64,000 nucleotides of DNA from Meghimatium bilineatum (GCA_034231615.1 CM067322.1:54135685-54199684), one strand, 5' to 3'. Shown: positions 1-11,061, counted from the first letter of the stretch. The notes: generated from the sequence alone by a model not told the origin. Numbers and translations are program-made.

Positions 1-203
1 GGATGGTGGCTGGAGCGGAGGGCCGAGCACTTATGATAATGTCCCGCGTGATGTGAAGCCAGTTTCTAATCACGAATCAAAAATCAAGAATGCAAAATAT
101 GCTGAAACTTGTTCGGATAAACATGTGTCCATATCGAGAAGACATGCAGAAAGTTGAACATATGCTCTAGTATTGCCGTTTTCATGCAGAAGTACAGCAG
201 ATA

Positions 204-715
204 TGGACAACCAACTTAAAGGAAAAATTGTATGGCAACGAGGCAAGATTTCATGTATATGAGATGAAATGCTTGAGGAAATCTGCCGGGGTCACCAGGC
301 TTGATAGATTGCGAAATGAATATATCAGGGAAAGAATATCTTGTACAGATTACATAGAGAGAGAACAGATCAAGTGGTTTGGCCACATTATGAGAATGCA
401 TCAAGAAAAGTTGTCCATACAAGCATATAACAAAATGAGGTCAGGGTACAAAGCCAGAGGAAGACAACGGAAAAGATGGATAGAAAACGTCAGGGGCATC
501 CTGTACAGACACGGCCATAGCACAGCCGAGGCCACACATCTGGCGATAGAACGCAAGCTCGAGCTCCAATCACCCCTACGCTTAACGGCAAGAGTGGATC
601 ACAAACCACCTGGGGAAAGACAATAGACAAAAATAGACGAGGAAAGTCTTACAGACACCACCTTCATAAGGAAGATCAATGTGGTCGTATAAGCAAACGA
701 CGATGAAGAAGAAGA
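204..715 (+). mobile_element. LINE 3' fragment: C-terminal end of reverse-transcriptase ORF
   Basis: The open frame to 626 encodes the region that follows the RT thumb in many animal non-LTR retrotransposons: an EMKCLRK segment, LDRLRNEYIRE, then IKWFGHIMRM and a basic RGRQRKRWIENVRG motif. Normal copies have the palm domain upstream; here it is missing, so this is 5' truncated. After the stop the sequence runs to a short GAAGAAGAAGAA tail at about 703-714, which I read as the 3' end of the element. The 33-bp tandem repeat starts right at that tail. The exact clade cannot be set from this fragment. Not a host gene. Confidence 0.72.
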
Positions 716-864
716 ATATTCGATTTCTCTCCAGATCTCATAAATTCAATATTCGATTTCTCTCTAGATCTCATAAATTCAATATTCGATTTATCAGGAG
801 ATCTCATAAATTCAATATTCGATTTGTCTGGAGATCTTATATATTCAATATTCGATTTGTTATA
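713..864. repeat. 33-bp minisatellite, about 4.5 copies
   Basis: A 33-bp unit starting ATATTCGATTT and containing AGATCTCATAAATTCA is repeated with few changes. Because 33 is a multiple of three, one frame stays open and reads an 11-residue repeat (NIRFLSRSHKF). I take that ORF to be a by-product of the repeat. The array abuts the (GAA)n tail of the LINE fragment on its left. Confidence 0.9.
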
Positions 865-2329
865 ATGTCTGTCCTACGTGAATGTTATGTAGTGTGCACA
901 AAATAAATTGTTTTCACAATTATAGTGAAGATTTAACAATTATTTGACAAAGAATCGTTAACTGCTATTCTTTGAAATTTGAATTGGTATGAAGACTACT
1001 ATTCCATTAACCAGATTAAACGTTTGCCTGTTCGCGTGATGTTAAGAACTCAGCCGTTAATTATTGATAGATTAGATCAAGAAATACCTTTTTTTGTGTG
1101 GATTGTTATGCCAGTTGTGTCCCATCTTGTGCTACTCACACTCAACCTACAATTCATAAAGAAAAAAAACATTGTTCCAATCTATAAACTTTTATTATTA
1201 CTAAAACTCACTAAATTATCCCCCTAAAAAATAATAATTTCTGTGCGCCATTCGCCATGTTCGCCTACCTATCGTCGTAGTCTATTACCAATATCACATC
1301 CAAGCGTTAACAGTGTACATCACAGTCGCAAAAGAGATTCGCCGAGTGGGGGGGGAGATGAGAAGGGCTGGATCACCTAAATCAATTTCTAAACCAATTC
1401 TTGTAATCAATAAAAGGTAATTCTGCTAGTAAAACTGTATGAAAAAAAGTACTTACGTAAGAAACAGGTAATTAATTCTTACTGAACAACGACTAATACG
1501 AATGTCAAGATATACAAAAATAGGTAGGTGTGTTACCAAAATAAAACATAAAACAACCTAACAACGAGATACAGGGACAGACGTTGTTTCGACTATAAAG
1601 TCTTAATCGGGACAAACAAACGACCACAATAAAACAAATCTTACATGGAGACAAATAGGGTTATAACAAGGAGGAGATACGAACTAGTGTGTTAGTCACC
1701 GTACAGTAAGATTTCCTTACCAGTTTCCTACGTAAGTATTACCTTGTAATGTAGCCTTAAATGAGTTATTGGTGGATACATGTTACGGAGATGGGTATAT
1801 TACTGTTAATTTAACCTGTTTCCCATTACGTGAAGCTAACCTGTTTCCTATTACTTGAAGCTATGTTCTCTTTTCCTTAAGGTAAGAGGAGCTAAATTAT
1901 ATACATACACTTTCCTGTTATTTAAAGCAGTGTTCCCAATCTATTTTATTTTACCATGCCACAGCAAAGTCTTTCTAAAATTCTAGGGTTCATATCACTA
2001 TATTCCCAATATGCTCTTGCTCAAACTAAGTCATACATGTTTGACATGGCTGACAAACGACACCCACTGCATACCAATATTCATTAACTAAAGGACACAT
2101 GAATCAAGCGAGGCATGTCATGAATGGTACAGGTCGAAAACACTTTTGGAGAGGTGACCACAGCATGGATCTTACCAACTGGAGAAGAATGGTGCTTGAT
2201 TGATGTAACAACGCCTCACTTTCAGAACATATTGATAACCATCGTATGAAATACAGAGACTGGGATAACTGTAAAGCAAATTTCTAAATCTCTCAATATC
2301 TCTCATCGATCACTATGGGGATTACAATG
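865..2329. other. AT-rich DNA with no recognisable feature
   Basis: Short chance ORFs only. The 82-residue ORF near 979-1227 has no domain or composition that suggests a gene. An eight-base run of G occurs near 1349. Nothing else stands out. Confidence 0.6.
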
Positions 2330-2969
2330 TCATTGTGTTAACTGCTGAGTCTGAGCTTCGAAGCGAGAAGTATGGCTGGTGGTTTGCTGCTAGTGTGAGA
2401 GTCACTGTTGAACATAGTGGGGCATACCGGGGCATTACAGTATCGAGCATTCGGAACAAAGCAGAGGCAGTTTTCTTTAATATCAATAGATCTCTGGAAC
2501 TTATTTACTAAGACATTTTTTTGTGTCTGACTCACAGCCCATGCATCGAAACATACCACCAGCACGACTGATGTCGATATGAATGTCTGACATCTATAGC
2601 TACTTCCAAGCTTCTTGGCTTCGTATGGATTTATTGTCCTGGACATACACTTGTTCATGTTAATGAAATAACAGACAGACTTGCATCCAATGCATCAATG
2701 ATGGGGAGCTGATAATGGACAAGGAGGACATACTGAAACTGCTTCACGGGCGCCTTATATATGCGGTCACAGATATTGACGAAACATCAAGGCTGAAATT
2801 TAGAGAGTTTGATATTATATGTGGAAGTAATATAGATAGACGCATACGAGGTAGAATGAGGAGAGTATGTAGCCAGAGACATACAGAAATTGACATACAT
2901 ACCTTTCAACATTGGCTGATGGATACTAACCACCTATGGATCTCCCCGGGGTACAATGATATCGGTTGA
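2330..2969 (+). pseudogene. RNase H-like remnant of a non-LTR retrotransposon
   Basis: Around 2620-2695 one frame reads FVWIYCPGHT...VNEITDRLASNAS. This is the last catalytic block of retroelement RNase H (usual form: W-x-PGH-x-G-x-x-GNE-x-ADRLA), with the Asp kept and the Gly-Asn pair lost. A frame from 2715 to 2969 (MDKEDILKLLHGRL...) lies where the C-terminal extension of such proteins would be. Frames are broken by stops and shifts, so no product is expected. It looks older than the LINE at 52.8-56.8 kb and is from a different lineage. The assignment rests on one motif. Confidence 0.5.
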
Positions 2970-3366
2970 TAACTCTTATGTATAGGCCTTTCGATACTGA
3001 ACAGATAGAGGTTAATAAGATGGTACAAAATACGGATTAAAGGATAACGGACATAATATAGAATAATGAGAAGTTAAAAATACCTGACAAAAATAACGGA
3101 TAGGTATAGAGTAACGATGATACACAATTCAGATTCAGATAATGGACAGGGTTAGGGCATAAATACGTCTTCAATAAGAGTGAGAGGGTGTTTATCTTGA
3201 AAGAGATAATTATGTTTAAATTTTTGGTCTGTCTTTTCCTGATTTTTATTTTAATTTTTTTTTTTAGTAAAATAATGTAGTATTATACAACGATCATGCG
3301 TTATATTTTTCTAATCTTTGTGTTTGTGAATTTCTCGTGTAATTAGTAAAATGATTAGATTATTAT
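2970..3366. other. AT-rich spacer, no feature seen
   Basis: No coding or repeat signal beyond T- and A-runs near 3240-3270. Confidence 0.5.
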
Positions 3367-3374
3367 ATATACAC

Positions 3375-3864
3375 AGATCCTAGGACAGATGACACGTATT
3401 TTCAAGAACTAAAATGTAAACATAGACACTAAAGCTGCATTATACAGGACTATTATTATTCCATCACTATGTTACCAGTGTCAAACCTGGACAATGACAG
3501 CACAAGACAAAAGAAAAATATTGACAGCAGAAATGACGTGTCGACGAAGAATACTCAGAGTGTCATTAAGAGATAGAATTAGAAACGATAACATCAGACA
3601 GATAACCAAAACAATACAAGTATTGGAACACATCAAAAGAAAACGGATCAAGTGGTTTTCACACGCTTCCAGACTACCGACAGATAACATGACATATAGA
3701 CATAACGTTTATAGAACCAGAGGCAGACCATGTAAAAGATGGATCACAGAAATTAAAGAAGCCACAGGAACAAGCTTGCAAACAGCGCATAAGAAGGCCA
3801 TCTCCAGAGAACTCTTCCACCCCATATGCCGCAAGGCAAACAAGGGCCACAGATAGACAGATAG
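3375..3864 (+). mobile_element. 5'-truncated LINE copy, same family as 60331-61411
   Basis: From GATCCTAGGACAG at 3376 this copy runs nearly colinear with 60887-61390: same RT-thumb/C-terminal protein (MTAQDKRKI, IKWFSHASRL, RGRPCKRWITEIKEATG) and the same 3' GATA-type tail (AGATAGACAGATAG). Compared with 60.9 kb it has a short deletion near 3690 but keeps Lys where the other copy has an amber stop, and ends HKKAISRELFHP...KGHR before its stop at 3854-3856. The 8-bp string ATATACAC is found at 3367-3374 and 3865-3872, a possible target duplication. Abrupt 5' truncation is typical of target-primed reverse transcription. Confidence 0.85.
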
Positions 3865-3872
3865 ATATACAC

Positions 3873-4514
3873 GTGTTATTGTATTTGGTAACTTGCCGTC
3901 ATTTATTCTATACAATGTGTTTCTGGTTTGTGTATGCTTAAGAAACAGACCTCTTCAACCTATATTCAAGTTTTATATTCACATTTACCTGTTTACTAAA
4001 TAAAGACGCTTAGTGCATGCAAGTTTTATGTTTATTTAGATAATTGAAATGATAACTAAGAGTTTAACTTGAAACAAAAAGTCATCGTTATTTTTAACTG
4101 TAAAATTTACGGTAGTGACAAAATGAGGTGTACTTTTCAATAATTCCGTTTAATTACCACATTAAATGATTGCCTCTTATTCTAAAAAGTTTTTTTTATA
4201 AACTCTTCAACAGGCGCACGTGCGAATATTGTGCTCACAGGCGTGACGGGTTGCGAATTACTCCCTGAGGGGTCACGAAACCGTGCGTGATTCTGTTCAT
4301 TCATGAATGACAACACTTACTGTATTTGAGAAAAGTGACGAGAGCTGTATGAGAAACAAATTAAATTGTAGTTTTTATTTAGTTTCATGATGTATTTACT
4401 TATTTATTCAATGGTGAACAGCTGAACATCATCATCATGTATCTTACCGGCTGGCGCAATATAACATAAATCTAACACTCTATCTTCAACACCTTGAATC
4501 AGGATCGATTTTCG
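3873..4514. other. Unique AT-rich DNA, no gene seen
   Basis: No ORF of note. A less AT-rich stretch at 4210-4300 holds CACGTG-type hexamers but I cannot assign a role. Confidence 0.5.
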
Positions 4515-4778
4515 TCCTTGTGTTGTCGTGGCCAGAAAGGGAGCAAAAAAATAGCAACACTATTCATCTTCCATGCGTGTCTTAAGAGGCGGCTAAGAAA
4601 GTTATGTGGTGGGGTCAGCAGCCCCATCCCATATAGGGTCACAGTTACCCAGAAGCCATGATGAAATCTGTTGTGCTAAGCCGAAAGACGCCGATAAGGT
4701 ATAAAAACTGTAAACCATGATACAACTCATTCCATTCTCTAGACTACATCCTGTTAATTTTCAGGAGTTTGAGAACGG
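4515..4778 (+). mobile_element. SINE family A, diverged copy
   Basis: Aligns by eye along its length with the better copies at 5355-5639 and 8780-9081: GTGTTGTCGTGGCC head, ATAGCAACACTATTCATC, GGCGGCTAAGAAAGTTATG, CATCCCATATAGGGTC, AAGCCATGATGAA, TAAACCATGATACAA, and CAGGAGTTTGAGAACG. It lacks the (GAA)n tail and has many point changes, so it is old. Confidence 0.82.
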
Positions 4779-4989
4779 CTATTTTTGACATGCAACTCTG
4801 AATATATAAATAGCAACCAATCAAAAGCCCAAGATTAATGAAAAACGTAACAAACGGAGTCCTCTTTTATTCAGCTAGAAGGCCTGCAGTACTCTGTCTA
4901 GAGTCACACTGTATGCAACGCCTTATGAAGAACCTCCTACTCGGAGGAAGTATATATGTTGTTGAGATTAATTAAAAATACAGAAAAAA

Positions 4990-5190
4990 TTATTGTAGGG
5001 GTCGCGAGTTCGAAATTCTGCTCGTTATGTCCTATCTTCTGTGTGTTTTTTTGTGTTTTTGTTTCTTTGAAGCTACGGAGTTCCGTGTACTATCAGCAGT
5101 CAGCTCTGCTTCGTGAACAGATGGATTACGTGTAGGGGAATCCGACTACAATGTAGCGATTATATAAACCGGTGTTATACTTAAGTCTAA
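4990..5190 (+). mobile_element. tRNA-related SINE family C, partial
   Basis: GGGGTCGCGAGTTCGAAATTC near 4999 resembles a Pol III B box, and TTTGAAGCTACGGAGTTCCGTG plus a later GGGGAATCCGACTACAATG resemble the body of the copies at 50570-50790 and 12770-12975 (both minus strand). The A-box half is not visible. Partial and diverged. Confidence 0.5.
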
Positions 5191-5354
5191 TTACAATGAA
5201 GTCTAGACGTTCTGGGCCCTTTTTGATATATTTTATAAAATATATTTTCACCATCACCAGTATTGTTTTCGTTGTTTTTATTAGTTAAACTGTAGCATCT
5301 CAAGATTTTCTTTTATAAATGTAAACTATTTTATTTCATGAATCAGTTTCAAAT

Positions 5355-5639
5355 CGTCCGTGTGTTGACGGGGCCCGAAAGCGGAGTAAAGAATAGCAAC
5401 ACTGTTTACCTTTCAAGCATGTCGTAAAAGGCGACTAAGGAGGTTATGGGATGGAGTTGGCTGTCCCATCCTATATAGGGTCAGTGACCCAAAGCCATGC
5501 TGAAGTCGGATGTGTCAGACTGAAAGGCGCAGATATCCAGGCAATGCTGTAAACCATGACACAATGCATTTCGTTCTCCGGACTACATCCTGCTAATCTT
5601 CAGGAGTTTGAGAACGAACGCAGAAGAAGAAGAAGAAGA
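5355..5639 (+). mobile_element. SINE family A, full-length reference copy with 10-bp target duplication
   Basis: About 285 bp. Head: CGTCCGTGTGTTGACGGGGC; middle: GCATGTCGTAAAAGGCGACT and CCATCCTATATAGGGTCAGT; 3' part: CAGGAGTTTGAGAACGAACG, then a (GAA)n tail. Perfect 10-bp direct repeats AGTTTCAAAT flank it at 5345-5354 and 5640-5649, which defines both ends. The head has no clear tRNA A/B boxes, so its promoter origin is unknown. No coding capacity, so it must be moved in trans. The (GAA)n tail is shared with the LINE at 52768-56817. Confidence 0.9.
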
Positions 5640-5649
5640 AGTTTCAAAT

Positions 5650-6012
5650 AATCATTACAAAAGTCATTACTTGTGAGGTGGTTCTATTTCCAATAACAAG
5701 TATATTACTGGAAGCCTCAATCCAAGTTTACAAATTAACATCGATCTTTCTGTTTGCAGCACATTATCACAAGATCAGTTTACGGTTCTGCATCAAGCTG
5801 TATAAAACGTTTTCAGATTTGCTCGAGTAACGATCTGTCACAGCTCACGTGATTCAAGTAGGACTCAGGTCAGAACAAAGGAGATCTGCGTTTAAGTCTG
5901 GTGTGATTGAACCTCGTCCAGTGAGTAAGGATGTCTCATATTATGATCATTATCTCCATATTGCTATCTTACAATGACTTAATCCTTTTTTATTAAAGTG
6001 CTTCTTCTGATA
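5650..6012. other. Spacer, no feature seen
   Basis: No convincing ORF or repeat. Confidence 0.5.
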
Positions 6013-6990
6013 TTGTACGCCCCTTTCAACCACGGACTTTAACCAACCTTGTTATATCAGCCTACAATGATTAAAAACAGTGAAGATCGTGGCTCATTTA
6101 AATCCCGTCACCGCGACCTCCAGAGATATGTGACCTGTTTTCTTTTTAATCCTTCCTTTTTTGGGGGGAGATTTAAGTAAAATATAGCTATTGTGATCAG
6201 GTGTGTGTGTCATTTGACGTATTCTTTCCAGAACGTTGTCTTCCCAATGAACTCTCTGAACCCCCTTCTGTCTTGGGCGATGCGGCTTGCATTTTCCATC
6301 GATGTGGTCAGGTACGCCCCTTTAAACCGCGAACGTTAGTCCAATTTAGTTATATCAGAACTTTGAATAATTAAATTATCGTGGTTGCCGTAATCTATTC
6401 ACTACGACCTCATTGTTAGTAAACGGATAGCATGTAAAACACTTTCAAATATTTAGCTTGCAAAATGGGAAACTATGGACGTCACAGAAATGGTTGGTTG
6501 TTATCAAAAATTGCCGGATTCTCCGGTGCAGTATTTACCAAGTCCTTGGTCCAGAATAGTCCTGAGTGCTTATCTCAGACCGCTTCACTCATCTTGGTTG
6601 ATAGAACTATATCAATATTTTTTTATTGCGTAATTTATATCACCAGCCAATTAAAAACACGGAAACATTTGATATGCAATTATTGGCGGTGTCAGATCAG
6701 CCAACATGTCTATTCTGAGGACGGAATTTGTATACACAAGTCTCATATATTTTTGCATCAATTTTGTAATGTGACGTATTCTTTCCAGAATATTGTCTTC
6801 CCACTGAACCCTTTTCTGTCTTGGGCCATGCGGCTTGCATGTTACAACGACGTATTCATGTTATCTTTAATATCGTCAGTCCATCGACGTCGTGGTCTTT
6901 CCTTTCTCCTCCACCAAGGTGCTCTTTTCGCCATTATTTGTCTTTCTAACAGTTTTGTCTCTTTATATGACTAAACAGGTGTAGTATTAT
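6013..6990 (-). mobile_element. Two tandemly placed LINE C-terminal fragments (minus strand)
   Basis: On the minus strand, about 6940-6770 reads ERPRRRWTDDIKDNMNT followed by ASRMAQDRKGF and GKTIFWKEY, the end of an RTE/Jockey-type RT protein. A second copy of the last part (ASRIAQDRRGF...GKTTFWKEYVK) lies at about 6310-6220. Flanking DNA is repeated too: GTACGCCCCTTT, TTATATCAG and CACTACGACCTC or CACCGCGACCTC occur in both. So a module of several hundred bp is duplicated, with extra sequence in the right copy. The 169-residue plus-strand ORF at 6465-6974 is a chance reading across this. Confidence 0.62.
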
Positions 6991-7137
6991 TTGTGCTATT
7001 ATGTTTAGTAATCAACACTGACATATTTAATATGTTTATAATATCTGAATTTTTCTTTTATACCCTTCATGATATTCTAAGTATCTACCTGTAACATTTC
7101 ATCTCAGAGGTGGTGATCTTCTGTGCAGTTGATTTAC

Positions 7138-7410
7138 TTAGAATGTTTCACAGTCGTATGTTGCAACTGGAAAAATAAAAGTTCTTAACATTAGCAGTTT
7201 CGTTTCTATTATGCTGTTTTTCCATATGATTCTCAAACGTGTTATTTTACAATATGCCATTGCCAATCTCTTTCTTATCTCTGTCATGCAGTCTTTTGTA
7301 CCCGTGATGTTTGCTCCTAAGTATTCCAATTCCTTAATATTTCCACCAATACTCGCTAAAAATGGTTGTGGACAGAATATCATTACAACGCATCCTTGAA
7401 GACCGACCAA
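7138..7410 (-). pseudogene. LINE reverse-transcriptase thumb fragment
   Basis: Minus-strand ORF containing LEYLGANITGTKDCMTEIRKRLAMA, KITRLRIIWKN and KLLMLRTFIFPVATYDCETF. This is the FxYLGS...EIxxRI...L...YGCETW block that follows the RT palm in many animal LINEs. It lies just upstream (in minus orientation) of the C-terminal fragment at 6770-6990, so both are probably parts of one decayed copy. The palm domain with the catalytic Asp residues is absent. Confidence 0.7.
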
Positions 7411-7612
7411 ATTCGTGACGTCGTATCATTATTGTATGTATCTAGATGACCATGCCCATGTAAGAACGATATGAACAAAATGACGACTGTCACAATAAGA
7501 TTACAATGCTACGTGTGTTTACTATACAGGTAAGTAATACCTTTTTTGGTTACACTATTTATATAAAGAGTTCCACAAAGTTATATAAAGAAGGTAAAAA
7601 AACAGCAACAAA

Positions 7613-7735
7613 TTCCCATCAGATCTCTATTGTAGCAAGATATTCCTACTAGATTTCCAGTAAGACGTAGTCCAGAGAACGGAAATGCGTTGTGTCGCTG
7701 TTTTATTTGCGTCAATTTTTAGACATCCAACTTTG
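7613..7735 (-). mobile_element. SINE family II fragment (minus strand)
   Basis: GATTTCCAGTAAGACGTAGT, CCAGAGAACGGAAATGCGTT, TGTCGCTGTTTTATTTGCGT and GACATCCAAC match the copy at 52059-52224 in the same order. The (GAA)n end is missing. Diverged. Confidence 0.7.
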
Positions 7736-8422
7736 GCGTTTTTTAAATCTATATAAATTTTGTTATTTCTTACTGAACTAATTACCTTCCTGCGACCTCC
7801 CAGAACGGGTATTATGTCCCTATCCAAATGTCAGCTTTTCTCGTAGTGCGCCATTTTAAAATGGGGGCTCCATTTTAATTCTCTGTGAGACAGAGAGGGG
7901 TGATATGGGTAACGATGAGAACCACTGATATAATCGGGTATGGAAAATTATTTTCATGTCAGTAACTTTAACGATAAAGCTGTTCACAATACTGCACACA
8001 CACAATATTACCGTTGCAAGGTTGAATGTGCCATGGACAAGTAATATGAGTATATTAATCAAGGCGTCACCGTCGACGATATAGATGACCTAACTGCTAA
8101 ACGCAAACAGACATTCATTCAGTACGTTTTATATTATTCTCTGGCAATTCATTCGATACTTTTTGTATAATTGAAGTCGCCCGCCAAAAATAACCAAGGC
8201 CGACCAATTAAACTTACGGTAATAATCACAACCGGCCTTCTAGGTCATCAGTCCACAGCGCGTGCGTGTCGTGATCAAGGTCAACCTATAAAATTCACTA
8301 GTAACATCAATTATTTACACGGATAGATACGCGAGCTTGATACTTATTTCAAATACAGGAATTGAGAGGTTCAAATCCAAATGCTAAAGTTGTGTACTGT
8401 AAATATTTTTACAATAATATAT
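7736..8422. other. Unique DNA, no gene assigned
   Basis: Contains an unrecognised minus-strand reading near 7740-7827 and a less AT-rich stretch at 8130-8300 with AGGTCA-like half-sites (TCTAGGTCATCAG, TCAAGGTCAACC). No family recognised. Confidence 0.4.
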
Positions 8423-8612
8423 TCTTCTTCTTCTGCGGCGTTCGCTCTGAAATAACCACAACGAATATTTTGTGTGATTTCCGCCAGGGAGCGTGAAGTA
8501 CGTTGTGCTGCAAGTTCCACATTAAAACTGTGATTATTTGCACCCCTGTTGGCCACTTGTGGTCAGGACGTCCGAGGTCCAGCACATCCATTTTCGTCAT
8601 TCCTTTATTTCG
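8423..8612 (-). mobile_element. SINE family III, 5'-truncated (minus strand)
   Basis: Starts on the plus strand with a TTCTTCTTCTTC tail (reverse of (GAA)n), then matches the reverse complement of 37940-38067 plus its 3' end: AACGAATATTTTGTGTGATT, GTACGTTGTGCTGCA, GGACGTCCGAGGTCCAGCAC, CATCCATTTTC. The 5' half of the family is missing beyond about 8612. Confidence 0.8.
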
Positions 8613-8779
8613 GGTTTGGTCCCTAAAATAAAATATAAAACGCATGTATTTGTCAGACAAAATAGCCGATCTTGCAGGTCGACGAAAAACAGTACTGGTG
8701 ATGGTTATGAGACAGTGTAAGGTTCAAAACTGCATTTCATGAACATTTAACGAGACATGAGTCCGTTTTAAAGATTATC

Positions 8780-9081
8780 TTCTTCTTCTTCTTCTTCATC
8801 ATCTTCTTCTGCGTTCGTTCTCAAACTCCTGCAGATTAGCAGGATGCAGTCCGGAGAACGGAATGCGTTGTGTCATGGTTTACAGCACCGCTGCGATATC
8901 TGCGCCCTTCGGCCTGACACATCCGACTTCAGCATGGCTTTGGGTCACTGACCCTATATGGGATGGAACAGCCAACTCCATCCCATAACCTCCTTAGTCG
9001 CCCCTAACGATATGCATGGAAGGTAACCAGTGCTGCTATTCTTTGCTCTCCTTTCGGGCCCCGGCAACACACGGGCGATAG
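8780..9081 (-). mobile_element. SINE family A, full-length (minus strand), 10-bp target duplication
   Basis: About 300 bp, reverse orientation. A long TTC tail, then CTCAAACTCCTGCAGATTAG, CATGGTTTACAGCACC, TGGGTCACTGACCC, CCCATAACCTCCTTAGTCGC and the head complement GGGCCCCGGCAACACACGGG. Perfect direct repeats AAAGATTATC sit at 8770-8779 and 9082-9091. This and 5355-5639 are the best family A copies. Confidence 0.9.
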
Positions 9082-9091
9082 AAAGATTATC

Positions 9092-9394
9092 ATACATGGA
9101 ACAGTTGAGAAGGAAGGGTGGTAAATCTTGGCGTGATAACATCACGGAATGGTGTTGGCCTGATTTTTCTATACACGTCTATATGGCGAAAATATGGATG
9201 TGGGTGTGCTAATGGCTCCATTATAGTAACCCGACGACCATACGACGCTAACAGGTTACCGGATTGTTTTATTTTTTTTTACTATTGTTAAACATAACAC
9301 TAAGTACAATGTCAGATAGACATAAAGCCAAACTAAGAATAAATATTCATTGCTATACATAGAGATACGTAAAAATTGTACAATCATAAAAAAA
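9092..9394. other. Spacer, no feature seen
   Basis: Mostly AT-rich; nothing recognisable. Confidence 0.5.
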
Positions 9395-9402
9395 CTATTA
9401 TC

Positions 9403-9439
<37 letters not shown>

Positions 9440-9670
9440 GTAATACTAATAATAGCAACAATAATAAAACTCACAACCCAGTAGGGTCGAGGGATGACTC
9501 ACTGGAGACATCAGAATAAATGTTCATCTAAATACCTCTGTCTTCAGCCATTCGAACTAGCGTAGAAAAATCATACCTAGACCTTTCATTGATATTGTAA
9601 ATCCAGGATTTTCTTTGCCCCTTTTTCACCTTCCACCCTCTATCGTTATTTGCAAAATAGTTTATAACAC
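9395..9670 (-). mobile_element. LINE 3' end with (ATT)n tail (minus strand)
   Basis: The (AAT)n run at about 9403-9440 is followed by ACTCACAACCCAGTAGGGTCGAG and GAGACATCAGAATAAA, which matches the 3' region of the minus-strand elements ending near 41520 and 42546. In the element's own direction this is the last ~220 bp plus an (ATT)n tail. The C-terminal protein is too degraded to read through. Confidence 0.65.
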
Positions 9671-11060
9671 TAAATACACAGAAATAGAGAACGTTTCACT
9701 ACAGCTGAAGATCAAAGAAACGCACAAAGAAGAAAGACAGATCACAAATAAGACAATTCATGTAAACGTGACTGGCTGCATTAGAAATAAAAGAGAGAAA
9801 AAAGTATATTTATTAAGACGGAACTATTGAAATGTTGGGCAAAATGTGACAGACCTATTTAATGATGAAAGAAATAAAACGAACACTGCAAAACAATGAT
9901 CGTGATACCAATTAATAATCATATTGACAAGAGTCATAACAATGTTAAAGTAGTTTTTTTTAAATTAGGAAAATATAAATTTTTAGTTAAAACAAAGAAG
10001 ACCATGGAACAAACAACTACAGAGGTAATGGGAAAGACCACATATTAATTTCAAATATAAACTACCGGTACTATATTAACATCTAGAGAAGATGGGAGAC
10101 TCTGGAACACAATAAAGCAAAGGTAATAAGAGATAACATGGTGATAACAAGAACATATTAACTACCATATTAATATCTAAAGAAGATATTTAAGATCGAC
10201 CGAAAAAAAACACCAATTGATCATATTTGAAAGGGGAAAAAATCATGCGCAACCTTCTTAAATACAATAACGGACAGAGAGTATATGGATTGATGGGGTA
10301 CTATTGTCACAGTTCCTATGAAATTGTATTGTTGGTCATGACAACCATAGTCAAACGGACCTGCATTATCAGCTACATTATTGATAAAGTGTAGGAGTTG
10401 CAAAAATAAGGTGACGAAGTGGGATAATGAGAAGTTCTACGTTCTGCTTCTAGCCAGATATTTCAGAAATATTAGACAGACTCCATTTCCTGGTCTCCTC
10501 GTGCAATCTGGCAAGATGAAATAAGAATTAAAGTGTTATCAAGATTGATATAGTTACCTGACTATCTCTCACGGCTGGGATACACGGAATAAAAACATAA
10601 TAAGGTTGGAGATAATATAACCTTTATCTGCATTTTAAAAAAAAAGAAGGTAGTGGAGGGGGGAAAGGTGAAATAGAAGGCAATACTGGAGACTAGTTTA
10701 ATATTCTCTCCTTAACAATCCGTGAGGGTGAACGTCTCCGGAGACTGAGTTCCAGCCTAAACGGCGACATTACCTGAAAATGATTTTGTTCTTCTCGTCA
10801 TTTGTTTGACCGAATGTTTGCGTTTATGAATCGTAATGTATAACGTAGTTCAAGTAGGGCCCAAACGATTGACAATAAGATACTGGGTGAAAATCCTAGT
10901 CTAGCACGCTATATGGGACGCACAGATCAATAGCGCTTCTGTCTCGTGCTGATGTTGTTAACAGATATTCTAGTTAATAAATGCTATGTTGCCCCGAATG
11001 AAAAATATACAATGCTAGTATATCCTGTTCAGGACGTACCGAAAAATTCAACATTTTTCT
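9671..11060. other. AT-rich DNA, no gene recognised
   Basis: Short ORFs (for example the 71-residue one ending at 9830) have no domain signal. A short imperfect repeat (ATTAACATCTAGAGAAGAT at about 10076 and ATTAATATCTAAAGAAGAT at about 10170) is visible. Confidence 0.5.
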
Positions 11061-11061
11061 G

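Noticed and set aside
1361..1375. Origin or attachment site
   Set aside because: Nothing beyond a short G-run nearby. No basis for such a call in a eukaryotic repeat region.
2338..2658. 106-codon minus-strand ORF as a gene
   Set aside because: It is antisense to the RNase H-like remnant on the plus strand.
6465..6974. 169-codon plus-strand ORF as a host gene
   Set aside because: It overlaps LINE coding sequence on the opposite strand and has no domain.
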